64,000 bases of DNA from Campylobacter geochelonis (GCF_013201685.1 NZ_CP053844.1:1736001-1800000); one strand, 5' to 3'; positions 1 through 10,847 are shown, numbered from the stretch's first letter. Program-made: numbers and translations. Notes: generated from the sequence alone by a model not told the origin.

Positions 1-520
1 CTACAGTATCTGGTAAATTTATCGTTGTTGCACCGGCTTTTATAACCGCATCAACTATCTCTTTCATAAAGTTTATTTCAGTTCGGCCCGCATCCTCACA
101 GCTAAACTCTACATCATCAACAAAGCTTTTAGCATACTCTACTGCGTGAACTGCACGTTTTATCACTTCATCTGGAGTCATTTTAAGCTTGTATTCCATG
201 TGAATCGGGCTGGTTGCTATAAATGTATGGATTCGTTTGTTTCTTGCATTCGCCACCGCTTCTCCAGCTGCTTTTATGTCCTTATCGACAGCACGTGCTA
301 GCGAGCATACTCTTATATAATCAACCTCTTTTGCTATCTGATTTATCGCATCAAAATCCCCAGCACTAGCAGCTGCAAAACCAGCTTCCATAACATCAAC
401 CCCAAGTCTATCTAACTGAAGTGCGATTTGGATTTTTTCTTCTGTATTCATCGAAGCGCCTGGGCTTTGCTCGCCATCTCTTAAAGTCGTATCAAATATA
501 ATAATTTTATTGTTATCCAT
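1..520 (-). CDS. leuA: 2-isopropylmalate synthase, N-terminal part (cut by window edge)
   Basis: Catalyses the first committed step of leucine synthesis, condensing acetyl-CoA with 2-oxoisovalerate in the cytoplasm. The frame starts at an ATG whose complement lies at 518-520, with AAAGGA upstream, and runs off the left edge after about 173 residues. The start of the protein carries [12 protein letters not shown] (residues 10-21), the metal- and substrate-binding signature of the LeuA family. Only the N-terminal part of the TIM-barrel domain is visible, so the C-terminal leucine-feedback domain cannot be judged. A short ORF ending in leucine codons lies just upstream (see 578-655) and may control it. 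Confidence 0.95.
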   Translation of the reverse strand, partial: MDNNKIIIFDTTLRDGEQSPGASMNTEEKIQIALQLDRLGVDVMEAGFAAASAGDFDAINQIAKEVDYIRVCSLARAVDKDIKAAGEAVANARNKRIHTFIATSPIHMEYKLKMTPDEVIKRAVHAVEYAKSFVDDVEFSCEDAGRTEINFMKEIVDAVIKAGATTINLPDTV

Positions 521-577
521 TTTTTGTCCTTTTGTTTGTTTTATCTATTTTGTTTATTTAAAAAAGTGATTGAAAGA

Positions 578-655
578 TTAGAGCAGACTAAGGAGCGCGT
601 TTTTGATTTCAATTTTTGGTAAAAATTTTATAGATTTTATGACACCTATACTCAT
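578..655 (-). CDS. Putative leucine leader peptide upstream of leuA (25 aa)
   Basis: A 25-codon ORF lies between pssA and leuA. It starts with ATG behind a near-perfect ribosome site AAGGAGGGCG (complement 657-666). Its last residues are N-A-L-L-S-L-L, with the leucines encoded CTC, CTT, CTG and CTC. Two of these codons, CTC and CTG, look rare in this AT-rich window, where TTA and CTT dominate. A cluster of leucine codons just before a leucine biosynthesis gene is the classic layout of an attenuation leader peptide. No clear Rho-independent terminator follows, so the mechanism is open; Rho-dependent or translational control is possible. Function is inferred from position and codon content. 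Confidence 0.6.
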   Translation of the reverse strand: MSIGVIKSIKFLPKIEIKNALLSLL

Positions 656-666
656 ACGCCCTCCTT
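590..666 (-). promoter_or_regulatory. Possible hairpin pairing leader ribosome site with Leu codons
   Basis: The leader ribosome site AAGGAGGGCG (complement of 657-666) can pair with CGCGCTCCTT (complement of 590-599), which holds the first leucine codons of the leader ORF. Nine of ten positions match. A ribosome paused on the leucine codons would disrupt this pairing. This is a reading of sequence complementarity only. Confidence 0.35.
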
Positions 667-690
667 AAATGATAAAATTTATTGATTGTA

Positions 691-1422
691 CTATCTTTTT
701 TTAAATTTAGCAATATAAACATTATAAATTGCTCTAAAAATTCCATAAAATATATATAAAGTAACAATAAGCGTAACAGACTCAACTGGACTAACATATA
801 AAATAGCAAGTAAAATCATCGCTATGATAAGAATTTTACCAAATTTTGCTGTTTTAAAATCGATTTTTTTAAAACTTGGATAGCGGATATTACTAACCAT
901 TAAGAGCGAAGTTACCATCATAGCAAAGATATAAACCCACTCATAGTGCTTTAAAAATCCATAATCAAGATAGAAATTTATCCATATCGCTATAGAAATC
1001 GCAGCCGTTGGAATAGGCAAACCTATAAAAACATTTGGTTCGTTCTCCATAGTTGTGATGTTAAATCTAGCCAGCCTAACAGCGCCAAATACTACAAACA
1101 TACCGCTTGCTAAAACTCCCATTCTAGCGAACTCATGCCCGATAGTTTGATAAAAAAGTATCGCTGGAGCTACGCCAAAAGCGATAACATCGGCAAGCGA
1201 GTCAAACTCTATACCAAATTTTGAAGTAGTATTTGTAATACGAGCAAGTCTTCCATCTAGCCCATCAAGTAAAAGCGATATAAATATATAAATTATCGCT
1301 TTTTCAAAGCTTGCATTTATCGAAGCAACAACGCTTAAGACTCCAAAAAAACAGCTCGCTGCTGTAAATAAATTTGGCACTAGATACATTATCTGAGATG
1401 GTTTTTCACTATTTTTCATCAT
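691..1422 (-). CDS. pssA: CDP-diacylglycerol-serine O-phosphatidyltransferase
   Basis: Makes phosphatidylserine from CDP-diacylglycerol and serine in the inner membrane, the first step towards phosphatidylethanolamine. The 243-residue protein has the CDP-alcohol phosphotransferase signature DG..AR........G...D...D at about residues 53-78, with several hydrophobic segments along its length. The gene overlaps the upstream decarboxylase-like gene by 14 nt, so the two are translationally coupled. The start may be the first or second of two consecutive ATGs. Confidence 0.93.
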   Translation of the reverse strand: MMKNSEKPSQIMYLVPNLFTAASCFFGVLSVVASINASFEKAIIYIFISLLLDGLDGRLARITNTTSKFGIEFDSLADVIAFGVAPAILFYQTIGHEFARMGVLASGMFVVFGAVRLARFNITTMENEPNVFIGLPIPTAAISIAIWINFYLDYGFLKHYEWVYIFAMMVTSLLMVSNIRYPSFKKIDFKTAKFGKILIIAMILLAILYVSPVESVTLIVTLYIFYGIFRAIYNVYIAKFKKR

Positions 1423-2029
1423 CTATAAATCCTATCAAATCGCATGATTTTACTTTCTCGCCAACCTCTACACTAAGTTTTGTATCTTGTGGCAAGAAAA
1501 GCACAACTTCTCCATCAACCATAAAGCCAACTCTTCTAGCGGCTTTTAAATTTGTAAATCTTTCAAAATGCAAAACCCTCGCAAGAGGTCCAGCTAAAAC
1601 TTCCATACCAAATTTAGCGTTTAAGTGGTTAAATTTAAGTGTGATTTTTTCGTTTAAAAGGTTGCTATCTTTCATAAAATTACATAAAAAAAGCCCATGT
1701 CGTCTTGAAATACTAGCATCATTTATATCGCAAATCGCTCTTATAACTCCAGAGTCAAAAAGACCTTTTTTTATAACAACTTTTATAAATTTTTTATTTT
1801 CTTCACTTTGACTAATTAAAATAACCTTACCATCAATTGGGCTAAGAATGGCGTTTGCTTCATCATTTTGCGAAACTCTTTCACTATTTCTATAGATAAA
1901 AAGAGATAGCAAAAACAGGATTAAAAACAAGCACTCCAACTCATCAAAAATCAAAGAAAGCAAGAAAATAACGCCTAAAATAGCGATATTTTTAAATCCA
2001 TATTTTGAAACTATCCCTAAATTATCCAT
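1409..2029 (-). CDS. Phosphatidylserine decarboxylase-related membrane protein
   Basis: A 206-residue protein with two hydrophobic N-terminal segments (about residues 13-28 and 34-46) followed by a Psd-type domain: ILSPIDGKV at about 61-69 and RVGFMVDGEVVLFLP in the C-terminal third. It sits between ftsH and pssA, where C. jejuni also has a Psd-like gene, which fits a role in turning phosphatidylserine into phosphatidylethanolamine. Oddly, the Gly-Ser pair at which Psd proenzymes normally cleave to form the pyruvoyl cofactor (GST or GSR) appears here as Gly-Glu. The enzyme may therefore be divergent or inactive, and I give no gene symbol. Confidence 0.75.
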   Translation of the reverse strand: MDNLGIVSKYGFKNIAILGVIFLLSLIFDELECLFLILFLLSLFIYRNSERVSQNDEANAILSPIDGKVILISQSEENKKFIKVVIKKGLFDSGVIRAICDINDASISRRHGLFLCNFMKDSNLLNEKITLKFNHLNAKFGMEVLAGPLARVLHFERFTNLKAARRVGFMVDGEVVLFLPQDTKLSVEVGEKVKSCDLIGFIDDEK

Positions 2030-3966
2030 TATTCTTCCTTATGTTTAGCTTCTTCTATATCTTCGTTGTTTTCATCTTTTAAAGGAACCAAACGGCTAGG
2101 AAGCCCATTCTCTTCTTCATAATTTCTTATGATTTCGCGAACTTTCTCGCCCTCGATTGTCTCTTCTTTATACAGAGCTTTTACCATACTTTCAATGGCT
2201 GGCTTGTAAGTCTCAAGAGTATTTACAACATCTTCAAATCTTTTTGCAAGCATATCTTTTACATGCTCATCAACTTTTTGTGCCATATTATCGCTATAGT
2301 CTTTTATAGTTTGACCATATAAGAAGTTATTTCTTTGTTTTTCAAGCACCATAAGTCCAGCCACATCACTCATACCATACATCGAAATCATCGCTTTTAT
2401 GATATCAGTTGCCCTTTCAAGGTCATTACTAGCTCCAGTTGAAATCTCTTTTATAAAGACTTTCTCAGCTGCTCGCCCACCTAAAAGCACATCAACTTCA
2501 GCTATAAGCTCGTGGCGTTGCATAAGAAATTTGTTCTCTTCAGGCGTATTTAGCGTATATCCAAGCGCTGCTAAGCCACGCGGTATGATTGAAACTTTTG
2601 TAACTTTTCTTGCACCTTTTGTAACTTCAGCAATCAGCGCGTGTCCGCACTCATGATAAGCAACTATGCGTTTTTCTTTTGGATTTACACGGCGCGATTT
2701 TTTCTCAAGTCCAGCTATACTTCTCTCAACTGCTTCGATTAAATCTTTTTGCTCAACATGCTCTTTTGACTCTCTACCTGCTAAAAGCGCTGCTTCATTT
2801 ACAATGTTTTCTAAATCTGCTCCAGCAAGTCCAGTTGTCAAACGACCAATCTCTTCGATATCAACATCTTTAGCAAATTTAACGCCTCTCATGTGAATAC
2901 GCAAGATATCAACTCTACCCTTAAAATCAGGCTTATCAACTAAAACTTGTCTATCAAAACGGCCAGGTCGCAAAAGCGCAGCATCTAAAATCTCAGGTCT
3001 ATTTGTAGCAGCCATAACGATAACTGGCGACTTATCCGCATCAAAGCCATCCATTTCCGATAAAAGCTGGTTTAGCGTCTGCTCTCTCTCATCATTTCCA
3101 CCCATAGGCGAGCTTGATCTGCTTTTTCCAATCGCATCAATCTCATCGATAAATACGATTGATGGCGCTTCTTTTTTAGCATTTTCAAACAAATCCCTAA
3201 CCCTACTTGCTCCAACGCCTACAAACATCTCTATAAAGCTTGATGCCGAAATAGAGAAAAACGGCACATCAGCCTCTCCAGCAACAGCTCTTGCAAGAAG
3301 CGTTTTACCAGTTCCTGGAGGTCCAACAAGCAGTATTCCTTTTGGAATTTTTGCTCCTAAGCGAAGGTATTTATCTGGATTTTTAAGATAATCTACTATC
3401 TCCATAACCTCTTCTTTAGCCTCTTCAACTCCAGCAACATCGCTAAATTTAACATTTGGTTTTTCTGAATTTACTAGCTTTTTACTGCTTCCAACGCCAA
3501 GTATTCCACCACCAACATTTTTTTGCATACGGCTTACCAAAAACATCCAAATTCCAAAAAATATAACAAGCGGAATCACCCAACTAAATAAAATATCTGT
3601 AAAGAAATTTGACTCATTATAAGCACCATATGGTATTTTCTCGGCTTCTAAAGTCGGCACAAGAGTTGGATCTTCAACCTTTTTTACTGTATAAATCGTA
3701 TTAGCACCAGCTTCAGCTTTAATCGTAGTTTGACCGATGTAGACTTTTGAAATTTGTTTAGCGTTAATCAAGCTTTTAAGCTCTGAATAAGTTATATTTT
3801 TATTCACTCCGCCATTCATACCACCACCTATACCGCTATCTGGCGACATAGCTCTAAAAATTACAATTATTAAAACCGCAAAAATCAAAAAAACTACAAT
3901 AGGATTTTTGTTAAAAAAATTATTGTTATTCCCGTTTTCAGGACTGTTTTGACTATTTTTTCTCAA
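2029..3966 (-). CDS. ftsH: ATP-dependent zinc metalloprotease FtsH
   Basis: Membrane-anchored AAA+ protease that extracts and degrades misassembled membrane proteins and some cytoplasmic regulators. The 645-residue protein has a TM segment near 22-38, a periplasmic domain, a second TM near 127-145, Walker A GPPGTGKT at 215-222, Walker B with IVFIDEIDAIG around 270-280, an arginine-finger region near 333-338, and the zinc site HECGH at 438-442. It overlaps the stop of the decarboxylase-like gene and is separated from prmA by only 2 nt, so all are in one transcription unit. Confidence 0.98.
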   Translation of the reverse strand: MRKNSQNSPENGNNNNFFNKNPIVVFLIFAVLIIVIFRAMSPDSGIGGGMNGGVNKNITYSELKSLINAKQISKVYIGQTTIKAEAGANTIYTVKKVEDPTLVPTLEAEKIPYGAYNESNFFTDILFSWVIPLVIFFGIWMFLVSRMQKNVGGGILGVGSSKKLVNSEKPNVKFSDVAGVEEAKEEVMEIVDYLKNPDKYLRLGAKIPKGILLVGPPGTGKTLLARAVAGEADVPFFSISASSFIEMFVGVGASRVRDLFENAKKEAPSIVFIDEIDAIGKSRSSSPMGGNDEREQTLNQLLSEMDGFDADKSPVIVMAATNRPEILDAALLRPGRFDRQVLVDKPDFKGRVDILRIHMRGVKFAKDVDIEEIGRLTTGLAGADLENIVNEAALLAGRESKEHVEQKDLIEAVERSIAGLEKKSRRVNPKEKRIVAYHECGHALIAEVTKGARKVTKVSIIPRGLAALGYTLNTPEENKFLMQRHELIAEVDVLLGGRAAEKVFIKEISTGASNDLERATDIIKAMISMYGMSDVAGLMVLEKQRNNFLYGQTIKDYSDNMAQKVDEHVKDMLAKRFEDVVNTLETYKPAIESMVKALYKEETIEGEKVREIIRNYEEENGLPSRLVPLKDENNEDIEEAKHKEE

Positions 3967-3968
3967 AT

Positions 3969-4805
3969 TTATATTTCCCTTTCTTTTTTAAATACAAGGC
4001 TAACCCATTCATTTTTTTGCTCAAATTCAACAAATTTAAGCTCTTTAAAGCTGTCCTTGATTCGCTCAAGATATTTTTCTAAAATTCCTGAGAGAATCAA
4101 CACCCCACCATCTTTTACACTCAAAATCAACTCTTTTTTAAGCATCAAAATCACATCTGCTATAATGTTTGCCACCACCATATCGCACTTTTTATCTAAA
4201 TTTGATATGCTACCAACCCAAGTTTTATCTATACTAACGCCATTTTTGCTAGCATTTTCAACGCTTGCTTGTATAGCTTGCTCATCTGTATCGCACGCTA
4301 ATACTTCAAGCCCAAGTTTTTTTAATGAAATGCTTAAAATTCCACTCCCACATCCAACATCAAGCGCTGTTTTATAGCCATTTTTATACTTTTGAATAAG
4401 CTCTAAACACATATTTGTGCTTTCATGATGCCCTGAACCAAAAGCAAGTGCAGGATCAATCACAACATTTAAAAGCCCATTTTTTGGCTCTTCCCAACTA
4501 GGATGGATGTAAATTTCTCCAACTTCTACTGGCGAAACGCCCTTTTTATACTGCTCTATCCAGTCGATATTCTCTTTGCTTTGTAAATTTAAACTCAGAT
4601 CAATAGCTAAATTTAACTCTTTTTCAAGCATTTTTTTATATTCTAAAAGTGCAAATTCAATATTTTCTAAACTATCTTCATCGCGTATTATAAATGAATT
4701 TTCTCTCTCTTCAACGCACTCGATACCAAGCTCAAAAACAAAGTCTTTAAAAAGCGAGATTGCATTAGTGCTACTTATAGTTAGTTCAAAAAAATTATCA
4801 CTCAT
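3969..4805 (-). CDS. prmA: Ribosomal protein L11 methyltransferase
   Basis: Methylates lysines and the N-terminus of ribosomal protein L11, using S-adenosylmethionine. The 278-residue protein has the Rossmann SAM-binding motif ALDVGCGSGILSI in its middle, followed by an acidic strand (LACDTDEQA) and the catalytic-loop motif VVANIIADV, in the order seen in PrmA. The GSGHHEST segment just before the SAM motif is also typical. It is the first gene of the prmA-ftsH-psd-like-pssA run. In C. jejuni a cheY gene lies between prmA and pglG; here hisA and hisH occupy that place. Confidence 0.95.
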   Translation of the reverse strand: MSDNFFELTISSTNAISLFKDFVFELGIECVEERENSFIIRDEDSLENIEFALLEYKKMLEKELNLAIDLSLNLQSKENIDWIEQYKKGVSPVEVGEIYIHPSWEEPKNGLLNVVIDPALAFGSGHHESTNMCLELIQKYKNGYKTALDVGCGSGILSISLKKLGLEVLACDTDEQAIQASVENASKNGVSIDKTWVGSISNLDKKCDMVVANIIADVILMLKKELILSVKDGGVLILSGILEKYLERIKDSFKELKFVEFEQKNEWVSLVFKKEREI

Positions 4806-4877
4806 GAAAATTTTACCTTTAAATTTTAAATAGTTTTAGAAAAATTTGATTTTACAAAATTTATCTTCAAATTTCGC

Positions 4878-5585
4878 TTAGCTTAAAGAAAAAGCCTCTT
4901 TTAAATCGATTTTTCCCTCATAATACGCTTTTCCGACTATTATGCCTGCGATTTTACCACTGTTTTTTGCAGCTATTATATCGTTTATATCCTTTACTCC
5001 ACCACTTGCTATGGTGTCAATTCCACTTGCGATAGCGATTTCTTCGCTAAATTTGATATTTACGCCACTTAGCATGCCATCTTTGCTAATATCAGTGCAA
5101 ATTATCGCGTCCACTCCAGCATTTGCATACTCTTTTGCCAAATCAACAGCTCTCATATCGCTAACTTCCGCCCAGCCCTCAACTGCAACCATGCCATCTT
5201 TTGCATCGATTCCTACGACAAGAGAGTATTTTAAAGCCATATCTTTTACAAACTGCGGATTTTTAAGTGCGATTGAGCCTAAAATAAAGCGATAAACGCC
5301 TAAATTTTTATACTCGATTATGCGTTTTTCATCGCGAATTCCACCACCTACTTCTATGTTAAGGTTAGTTGAGCTAACGATTTTTTCTATGACTTTATGA
5401 TTTCTTGCCTCACCTGCAAAAGCTCCATCAAGATCAACTATATGAAGCCATTTTGCTCCCATATCTTCAAACTTTTTAGCAAGCTCCCAAGGCTCTTTGC
5501 TATAAACTTTAGCGCTATCCATAAGCCCTTTACTAAGCCTAACTGCAAGTCCTTCTTTTAAATCAATCGCTGGTAAAATTTCCAT
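4878..5585 (-). CDS. hisA: Phosphoribosylformimino-AICAR phosphate isomerase
   Basis: Fourth step of histidine synthesis: ring-opening isomerisation of ProFAR to PRFAR in the cytoplasm. The 235-residue TIM barrel begins [13 protein letters not shown], carrying the first catalytic Asp (D8), and has VGIDAKDG and [13 protein letters not shown] later in the barrel, the two phosphate/acid half-barrel repeats shared with HisF. Its start overlaps the stop of hisH by one base. Only hisA and hisH are here; hisG lies about 32 kb away and the other his genes are outside the window. Confidence 0.96.
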   Translation of the reverse strand: MEILPAIDLKEGLAVRLSKGLMDSAKVYSKEPWELAKKFEDMGAKWLHIVDLDGAFAGEARNHKVIEKIVSSTNLNIEVGGGIRDEKRIIEYKNLGVYRFILGSIALKNPQFVKDMALKYSLVVGIDAKDGMVAVEGWAEVSDMRAVDLAKEYANAGVDAIICTDISKDGMLSGVNIKFSEEIAIASGIDTIASGGVKDINDIIAAKNSGKIAGIIVGKAYYEGKIDLKEAFSLS

Positions 5586-6202
5586 TATAACTCCACAAAA
5601 TTTTTTAGTATCTTTATCCCATTTTCATGGCTTTTTTCAGGATGAGGCTGAATAGCAAAAATGTTATCTTTGCAAACTGCACTTACAAACTCATATCCAT
5701 ATTTGCTTTTTGCTAGCACAATATCATCGCCACACTCAACGTGATATGAGTGAACGAAGTATAGATAAGCGCTTTTGTTTAAACCTAAATTTAGCTTTGT
5801 ATCGCGAGTAAATTCCATGGTATTCCAGCCGATGTGCGGGATTTTAAGATGCTCGTCTTGTCTAAATTTAGTTTTATCAAATTTAACCACTCGCCCATCT
5901 AGTATGCCAAGTCCTTTGCTAAGTCCAAACTCATCGCTTTCTTTAAACAAAAGCTGAAGCCCAAGACAAATGCCTAAAAATGGCTTTCCACTCTTTACAA
6001 ACTCACGCAACGCTTGGTCTAAATTTCTATCTTTTAACTTACTCATCGCATCGCTAAAAGCTCCAACTCCAGGAAGCAAAATTTTATCAAATTTACTCAC
6101 ATCATCGCCGTTTTTAACAAGGCTAGACTTTGCTCCAACAAAATCAAGCGCATTTACAACGCTTTGTATATTTCCAGCTCCATAGTCGATAATCCCTATC
6201 AC
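5585..6202 (-). CDS. hisH: Imidazole glycerol phosphate synthase, glutaminase subunit
   Basis: Releases ammonia from glutamine and channels it to HisF for imidazole ring formation. The 205-residue class I amidotransferase starts [11 protein letters not shown] and has the nucleophile Cys79 in GICLGLQ, with His187 and Glu189 in QPHPEKS completing the triad. The stop overlaps the start of hisA by one base and the start overlaps the end of pglG by a few bases, so it is read as part of the same long minus-strand run. HisF, its obligate partner, is not in the window. Confidence 0.96.
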   Translation of the reverse strand: MIGIIDYGAGNIQSVVNALDFVGAKSSLVKNGDDVSKFDKILLPGVGAFSDAMSKLKDRNLDQALREFVKSGKPFLGICLGLQLLFKESDEFGLSKGLGILDGRVVKFDKTKFRQDEHLKIPHIGWNTMEFTRDTKLNLGLNKSAYLYFVHSYHVECGDDIVLAKSKYGYEFVSAVCKDNIFAIQPHPEKSHENGIKILKNFVEL

Positions 6203-7089
6203 TCTTTTGCCTTTTTATTTATATAGATATATATACTTAAAGATATCATCATTATCCCAACTCCAGCAATTAGATATATCGCATAAACCACGTGCTGTGG
6301 ATTTGTAATAGCAAATTTAAACACCAACATCAACGACTCAATCGCCAAAGCTATGATAATAGAAGCAATAAACCTAACCATCGTATTTGAGCCGCCCTCT
6401 TTGGAGTTACTATGTCCTAAAACTTCCTCTTCAAAAATAGTCTTAACCAGATCGAAAATCGCTAATGCAAGAGTTAGCAAAATGGTTGATTCAAATATAT
6501 CTGAAACATCGGTATCGTGGGTATAAACATAGTATAAACTCCTCATAGCCAAAAAGAAAAGATATGATGAAATCATAAAAAGCGCTACTGCAAAAAATGT
6601 ATAAATTCCTCTTGTAAATTTACCAAAAATTCCATCAAACGAGCTTGGATTTATAAATCTTAGCAAATCAGCCAAAGAGATATCCATACAAGCGATATAG
6701 ATAAGCTCTTTTTTGTCATTATAAACAGGCATTGACATCGTAACACAAAGCTCACCAGTTAGCGACGATGGATAAGGATCACTTAGATAGCAACGCTTCT
6801 CTTTTACGGCGTTGTAGTAGTAAGATCTACCGCTTCTGTTTTCGCCATCTCCTATCACATACTCTTTGTTGTTGCTGTAGTTGTTTCCAACTTGAACGCC
6901 ATTTCTATCAAGTATATAAAAAGCATCGAATTTAATCACATCATGAGCTAGTTTTTCTAGCCCTTGCTCAACATGCTCTTTGCTTATACTTGGCAGATAA
7001 TTTTGTATATTTCTGTTAAATAGATACGACAGATAGGCTCTTGCTTTGTGCCTTATATCGCTGTATTCTTGAATCTCTTTTATAAACAC
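6199..7089 (-). CDS. pglG: PglG-like integral membrane protein with extracytoplasmic sensor-like domain
   Basis: The 296-residue protein matches PglG of C. jejuni by position (after pglF, last pgl gene) and by layout. An N-terminal extracytoplasmic-type domain of about 150 residues carries the pattern GRSYYYNAV...YLSDPYPS...LCVTMSMPVYND, which looks like a Cache/PDC sensor fold. Several TM segments follow (about 160-295). Its role in glycosylation is not known; the family is generally treated as dispensable for glycan assembly. The start is GTG, with its G inside the stop of pglF (TAGTG) and AAGGA upstream, so translation is coupled. Confidence 0.82.
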   Translation of the reverse strand: MFIKEIQEYSDIRHKARAYLSYLFNRNIQNYLPSISKEHVEQGLEKLAHDVIKFDAFYILDRNGVQVGNNYSNNKEYVIGDGENRSGRSYYYNAVKEKRCYLSDPYPSSLTGELCVTMSMPVYNDKKELIYIACMDISLADLLRFINPSSFDGIFGKFTRGIYTFFAVALFMISSYLFFLAMRSLYYVYTHDTDVSDIFESTILLTLALAIFDLVKTIFEEEVLGHSNSKEGGSNTMVRFIASIIIALAIESLMLVFKFAITNPQHVVYAIYLIAGVGIMMISLSIYIYINKKAKE

Positions 7090-8897
7090 TAATTTTCCTT
7101 TTTATTAAGCGCGTGGTTAAATTCAGGCACAATCTCTTTAAGTTTTAAAGCAACTTCATCGCCTTGAGAATTTAAAATTTCTTTAATCTGCAAATTTAGC
7201 TTTTCTAAATCATAACTACTAGAACTCGTTACAAAAATAGACTCAAATTCGGTCTTTTTATCATTTTCATCGATTAAAACCTCTTCATAAAGCTTTTCCC
7301 CTGGTCTAAGTCCGACAAACTCGATACCAAGCTCAGCTTTGTTGGCTAGTTGAAGCATCTTTTTAGCCAAATCAACTATCTTAACTTGCTCGCCCATATC
7401 AAGCACAAAAAGCTCACCACCCTTTGCAATCGAAGCTGCTTGAAGCACGAGCTGACATGCTTCGCTTACTAGCATAAAGTAACGAACTATATCTGGATGA
7501 GTTACGCTTAATGCGTGGTTTGCTTTGATTTGGGATTTAAATTTAGGTATCACGCTTCCACTTGAGCCAAGAACGTTGCCAAAACGAACAGCAACGATTT
7601 CTGTTTTTCCTATCTGGCTTGAGTTTAGCGCGTAAATTTCGCAAATTCTTTTTGTTGTTCCCATGATATTTGTTGGGCGAACGGCTTTGTCTGTTGAGAT
7701 GATAACGACTTTTTTAACACCATATTTTTTAGACATATCAACTATGTTTTTTGTGCCGATAATGTTGTTTTTAACCGCCATATGCGGATTTAACTCACAA
7801 AGCGGAACATGTTTGTAAGCAGCAGCGTGGATAACTACTTCTGGTTTTAACTCACCAAATACCTCTTCAATCTCGGCTAAATCAACGATATTTACCATTT
7901 TAAGGATATTTCTATCATCGCTATTTGTTTCTTGGTCGATTTTATAAAGGTTAAATTCGCTATGATCTACCATGATAAGGCATTTTGCACCAAATTTCAA
8001 ACACTGCTTGCAAATCTCACTTCCGATAGTCACACCAGCTCCAGTTACAAGGATAACTTTATCGTGTAAAAACTCTTTAACCGCGCTATCATCTAAATCT
8101 TTTGGCTTTCTAGCTAGCAAATCCTCGATAGAAATATCTCTGATTTTACTCTCTTCATCTCCGATAAGTGAGAAAATTTTAACATCTTTTATGCCATAAC
8201 CTATAAGCTCATCATAGAGTTTTTTAAGCTCATCTTGCTCAAGTTTTAAGGCTATAATCGCAGTTTTAACCTCATCGCTTTTTATCAAATTTGCTAATTT
8301 TGACTTTGGTTGAACGACAAAATTCTCACAACTTGTTCCAACCATGCTTTTTCTATCATCAAAAACGCCAACCGCGTAGTAGTTTATATAACCCTCTTTC
8401 ATGCCTTTTAGCACGTGAAGCGCCTTTTTTGTAGCTCCTATAACAACGCAAGGCTCATTGCTAGATGTGATTTTAGCATTATCAAAAAATAGCCTTTTTG
8501 AAATTCTAACTCCACTTATAAGGATATAGGAAAGTGCCGCGTCTATAATGATAACACTTCGTGGAAATGGCTGAAAAATATCTGAAAAGATAGCAAAAAT
8601 CACAGCGAAAATCGCCATAACTATAAGATGAACATAAAATATCTTTTTAGCCTCATAAAGCCCAAAAAATCGCCACGGAACGGTATAAATTTTAAAAGTC
8701 CACAAAAATATAATCTTAAGAGCTGCTAGAACTACGCAACCTAAAAGCAAACCTTTATAAAACTCATTTGGTATATCTCCGTTAAATCTAAGAAAAAATG
8801 CACAAATAGTCGCTAAAATCGATACGAATATATCGCATGTTATAAAAAATATGATTCGCCTTAATTTAGTCGGTTTAAAAATTTCACTTAGTTTCAT
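7089..8897 (-). CDS. pglF: UDP-GlcNAc 4,6-dehydratase
   Basis: First step of di-N-acetylbacillosamine synthesis: converts UDP-GlcNAc to the UDP-4-keto-6-deoxy sugar. The 602-residue protein has about four N-terminal TM segments (to about residue 130), a CoA/NAD-binding-like region, then a short-chain dehydrogenase domain with [13 protein letters not shown] near residue 284 and the catalytic stretch [17 protein letters not shown] near 400. It is slightly longer than the C. jejuni protein of about 590 residues. Located at the membrane, feeding PglE and PglD encoded just upstream. Confidence 0.96.
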   Translation of the reverse strand: MKLSEIFKPTKLRRIIFFITCDIFVSILATICAFFLRFNGDIPNEFYKGLLLGCVVLAALKIIFLWTFKIYTVPWRFFGLYEAKKIFYVHLIVMAIFAVIFAIFSDIFQPFPRSVIIIDAALSYILISGVRISKRLFFDNAKITSSNEPCVVIGATKKALHVLKGMKEGYINYYAVGVFDDRKSMVGTSCENFVVQPKSKLANLIKSDEVKTAIIALKLEQDELKKLYDELIGYGIKDVKIFSLIGDEESKIRDISIEDLLARKPKDLDDSAVKEFLHDKVILVTGAGVTIGSEICKQCLKFGAKCLIMVDHSEFNLYKIDQETNSDDRNILKMVNIVDLAEIEEVFGELKPEVVIHAAAYKHVPLCELNPHMAVKNNIIGTKNIVDMSKKYGVKKVVIISTDKAVRPTNIMGTTKRICEIYALNSSQIGKTEIVAVRFGNVLGSSGSVIPKFKSQIKANHALSVTHPDIVRYFMLVSEACQLVLQAASIAKGGELFVLDMGEQVKIVDLAKKMLQLANKAELGIEFVGLRPGEKLYEEVLIDENDKKTEFESIFVTSSSSYDLEKLNLQIKEILNSQGDEVALKLKEIVPEFNHALNKKEN

Positions 8898-8928
8898 TTA
8901 TCTATCTTTTTTAATTTTTTAATCAAAT

Positions 8929-10050
<1,122 letters not shown>

Positions 10051-10260
10051 TTAAATCTTTTTAACAAAACAAGTTTTTAACACGACAACGCCGTATTTAT
10101 CAAGCCTGCACTCGATTTCATCATCTTTTGAAGTGAGTTTTATGCTCTTTGCTTTTGTGCCTTGCTTGATAATTCCGCTTGTCCCTTTTAACTTCAAATC
10201 CTTAATCACACTTATACTATCGCCCGCATTTAGCTCGTTTGAGTTTGCATCTTTTGGCAC
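10051..10260 (-). CDS. PhnA/YjdM C-terminal-domain protein (69 aa)
   Basis: The 69-residue protein matches the C-terminal domain of PhnA/YjdM (the so-called alkylphosphonate protein): a start like DANSNELNAGDSISVIKDLK, then GTSGIIKQGTKAKSIKL and a C-terminal GVVVLKTCFVKK. The zinc-ribbon half usual in PhnA is missing, so this is a stand-alone SH3-like domain. The biochemical role is unknown; the link to phosphonates in the family name is not supported by any neighbour. Its start overlaps the stop of pglD by one base, so it is expressed with the pgl genes. Confidence 0.8.
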   Translation of the reverse strand: MPKDANSNELNAGDSISVIKDLKLKGTSGIIKQGTKAKSIKLTSKDDEIECRLDKYGVVVLKTCFVKKI

Positions 10261-10847
10261 TATTTCTCCTTTATAAATTTAGTTGGAACGCCTACATATA
10301 CGCCATTTGGTGCTAAATTTCGCACCACAACCGAACCGGCTCCAACGCTAACATTTGAGCCTATTTTTATCCCTTGAATCACACTTGAACCAATGCCGAT
10401 GTGAGAAAACTCACCAACGTAGACATTTCCAGCAAGCGCGGCATTTGGGCTAATGTGAGCAAAACGCTCTATAACGCATTCATGTTCAACAACACAACCT
10501 GAGTTTAAAATCACACCATCACTAACTTTTGCAAAAGCATTTACAACGACATTTGGCATAACACAAACTCCAACTCCAAATTTAGCACTTGGCGAAATCA
10601 CGGCGCTTGGGTGGATTAAATTTACTACTTTAAAACCACACTTTTGAACTTTTTCTTGTAGTATAGCTCTTGTATCGTTTACTCCAACGCCTATAAAGAT
10701 ATCAAATTTAGGTAAATCTTTGCTAAATTTAGTATCACTACTATCATCTAAAAACACAACCTCATCGTATCCACAAGCTCTTGCGATATCAGATAAAACT
10801 TGCCCATGTCCGCTTGCTCCATAGATATAAATCTTAGTTTTTACCAT
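10260..10847 (-). CDS. pglD: UDP-4-amino-sugar acetyltransferase
   Basis: Acetylates the C4 amine to give UDP-di-N-acetylbacillosamine, the first sugar of the N-glycan. I place the start at the ATG ending at 10847: it has GGAG at a good distance and gives 195 residues beginning [16 protein letters not shown], the usual PglD length. An upstream start at 10889 would add 14 residues that read as pglC coding sequence. An N-terminal Rossmann-like domain precedes a left-handed beta-helix of hexapeptide repeats; the catalytic His is near residue 122 in VVEHECVI. The chosen start overlaps the end of pglC by 14 nt. Confidence 0.94.
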   Translation of the reverse strand: MVKTKIYIYGASGHGQVLSDIARACGYDEVVFLDDSSDTKFSKDLPKFDIFIGVGVNDTRAILQEKVQKCGFKVVNLIHPSAVISPSAKFGVGVCVMPNVVVNAFAKVSDGVILNSGCVVEHECVIERFAHISPNAALAGNVYVGEFSHIGIGSSVIQGIKIGSNVSVGAGSVVVRNLAPNGVYVGVPTKFIKEK

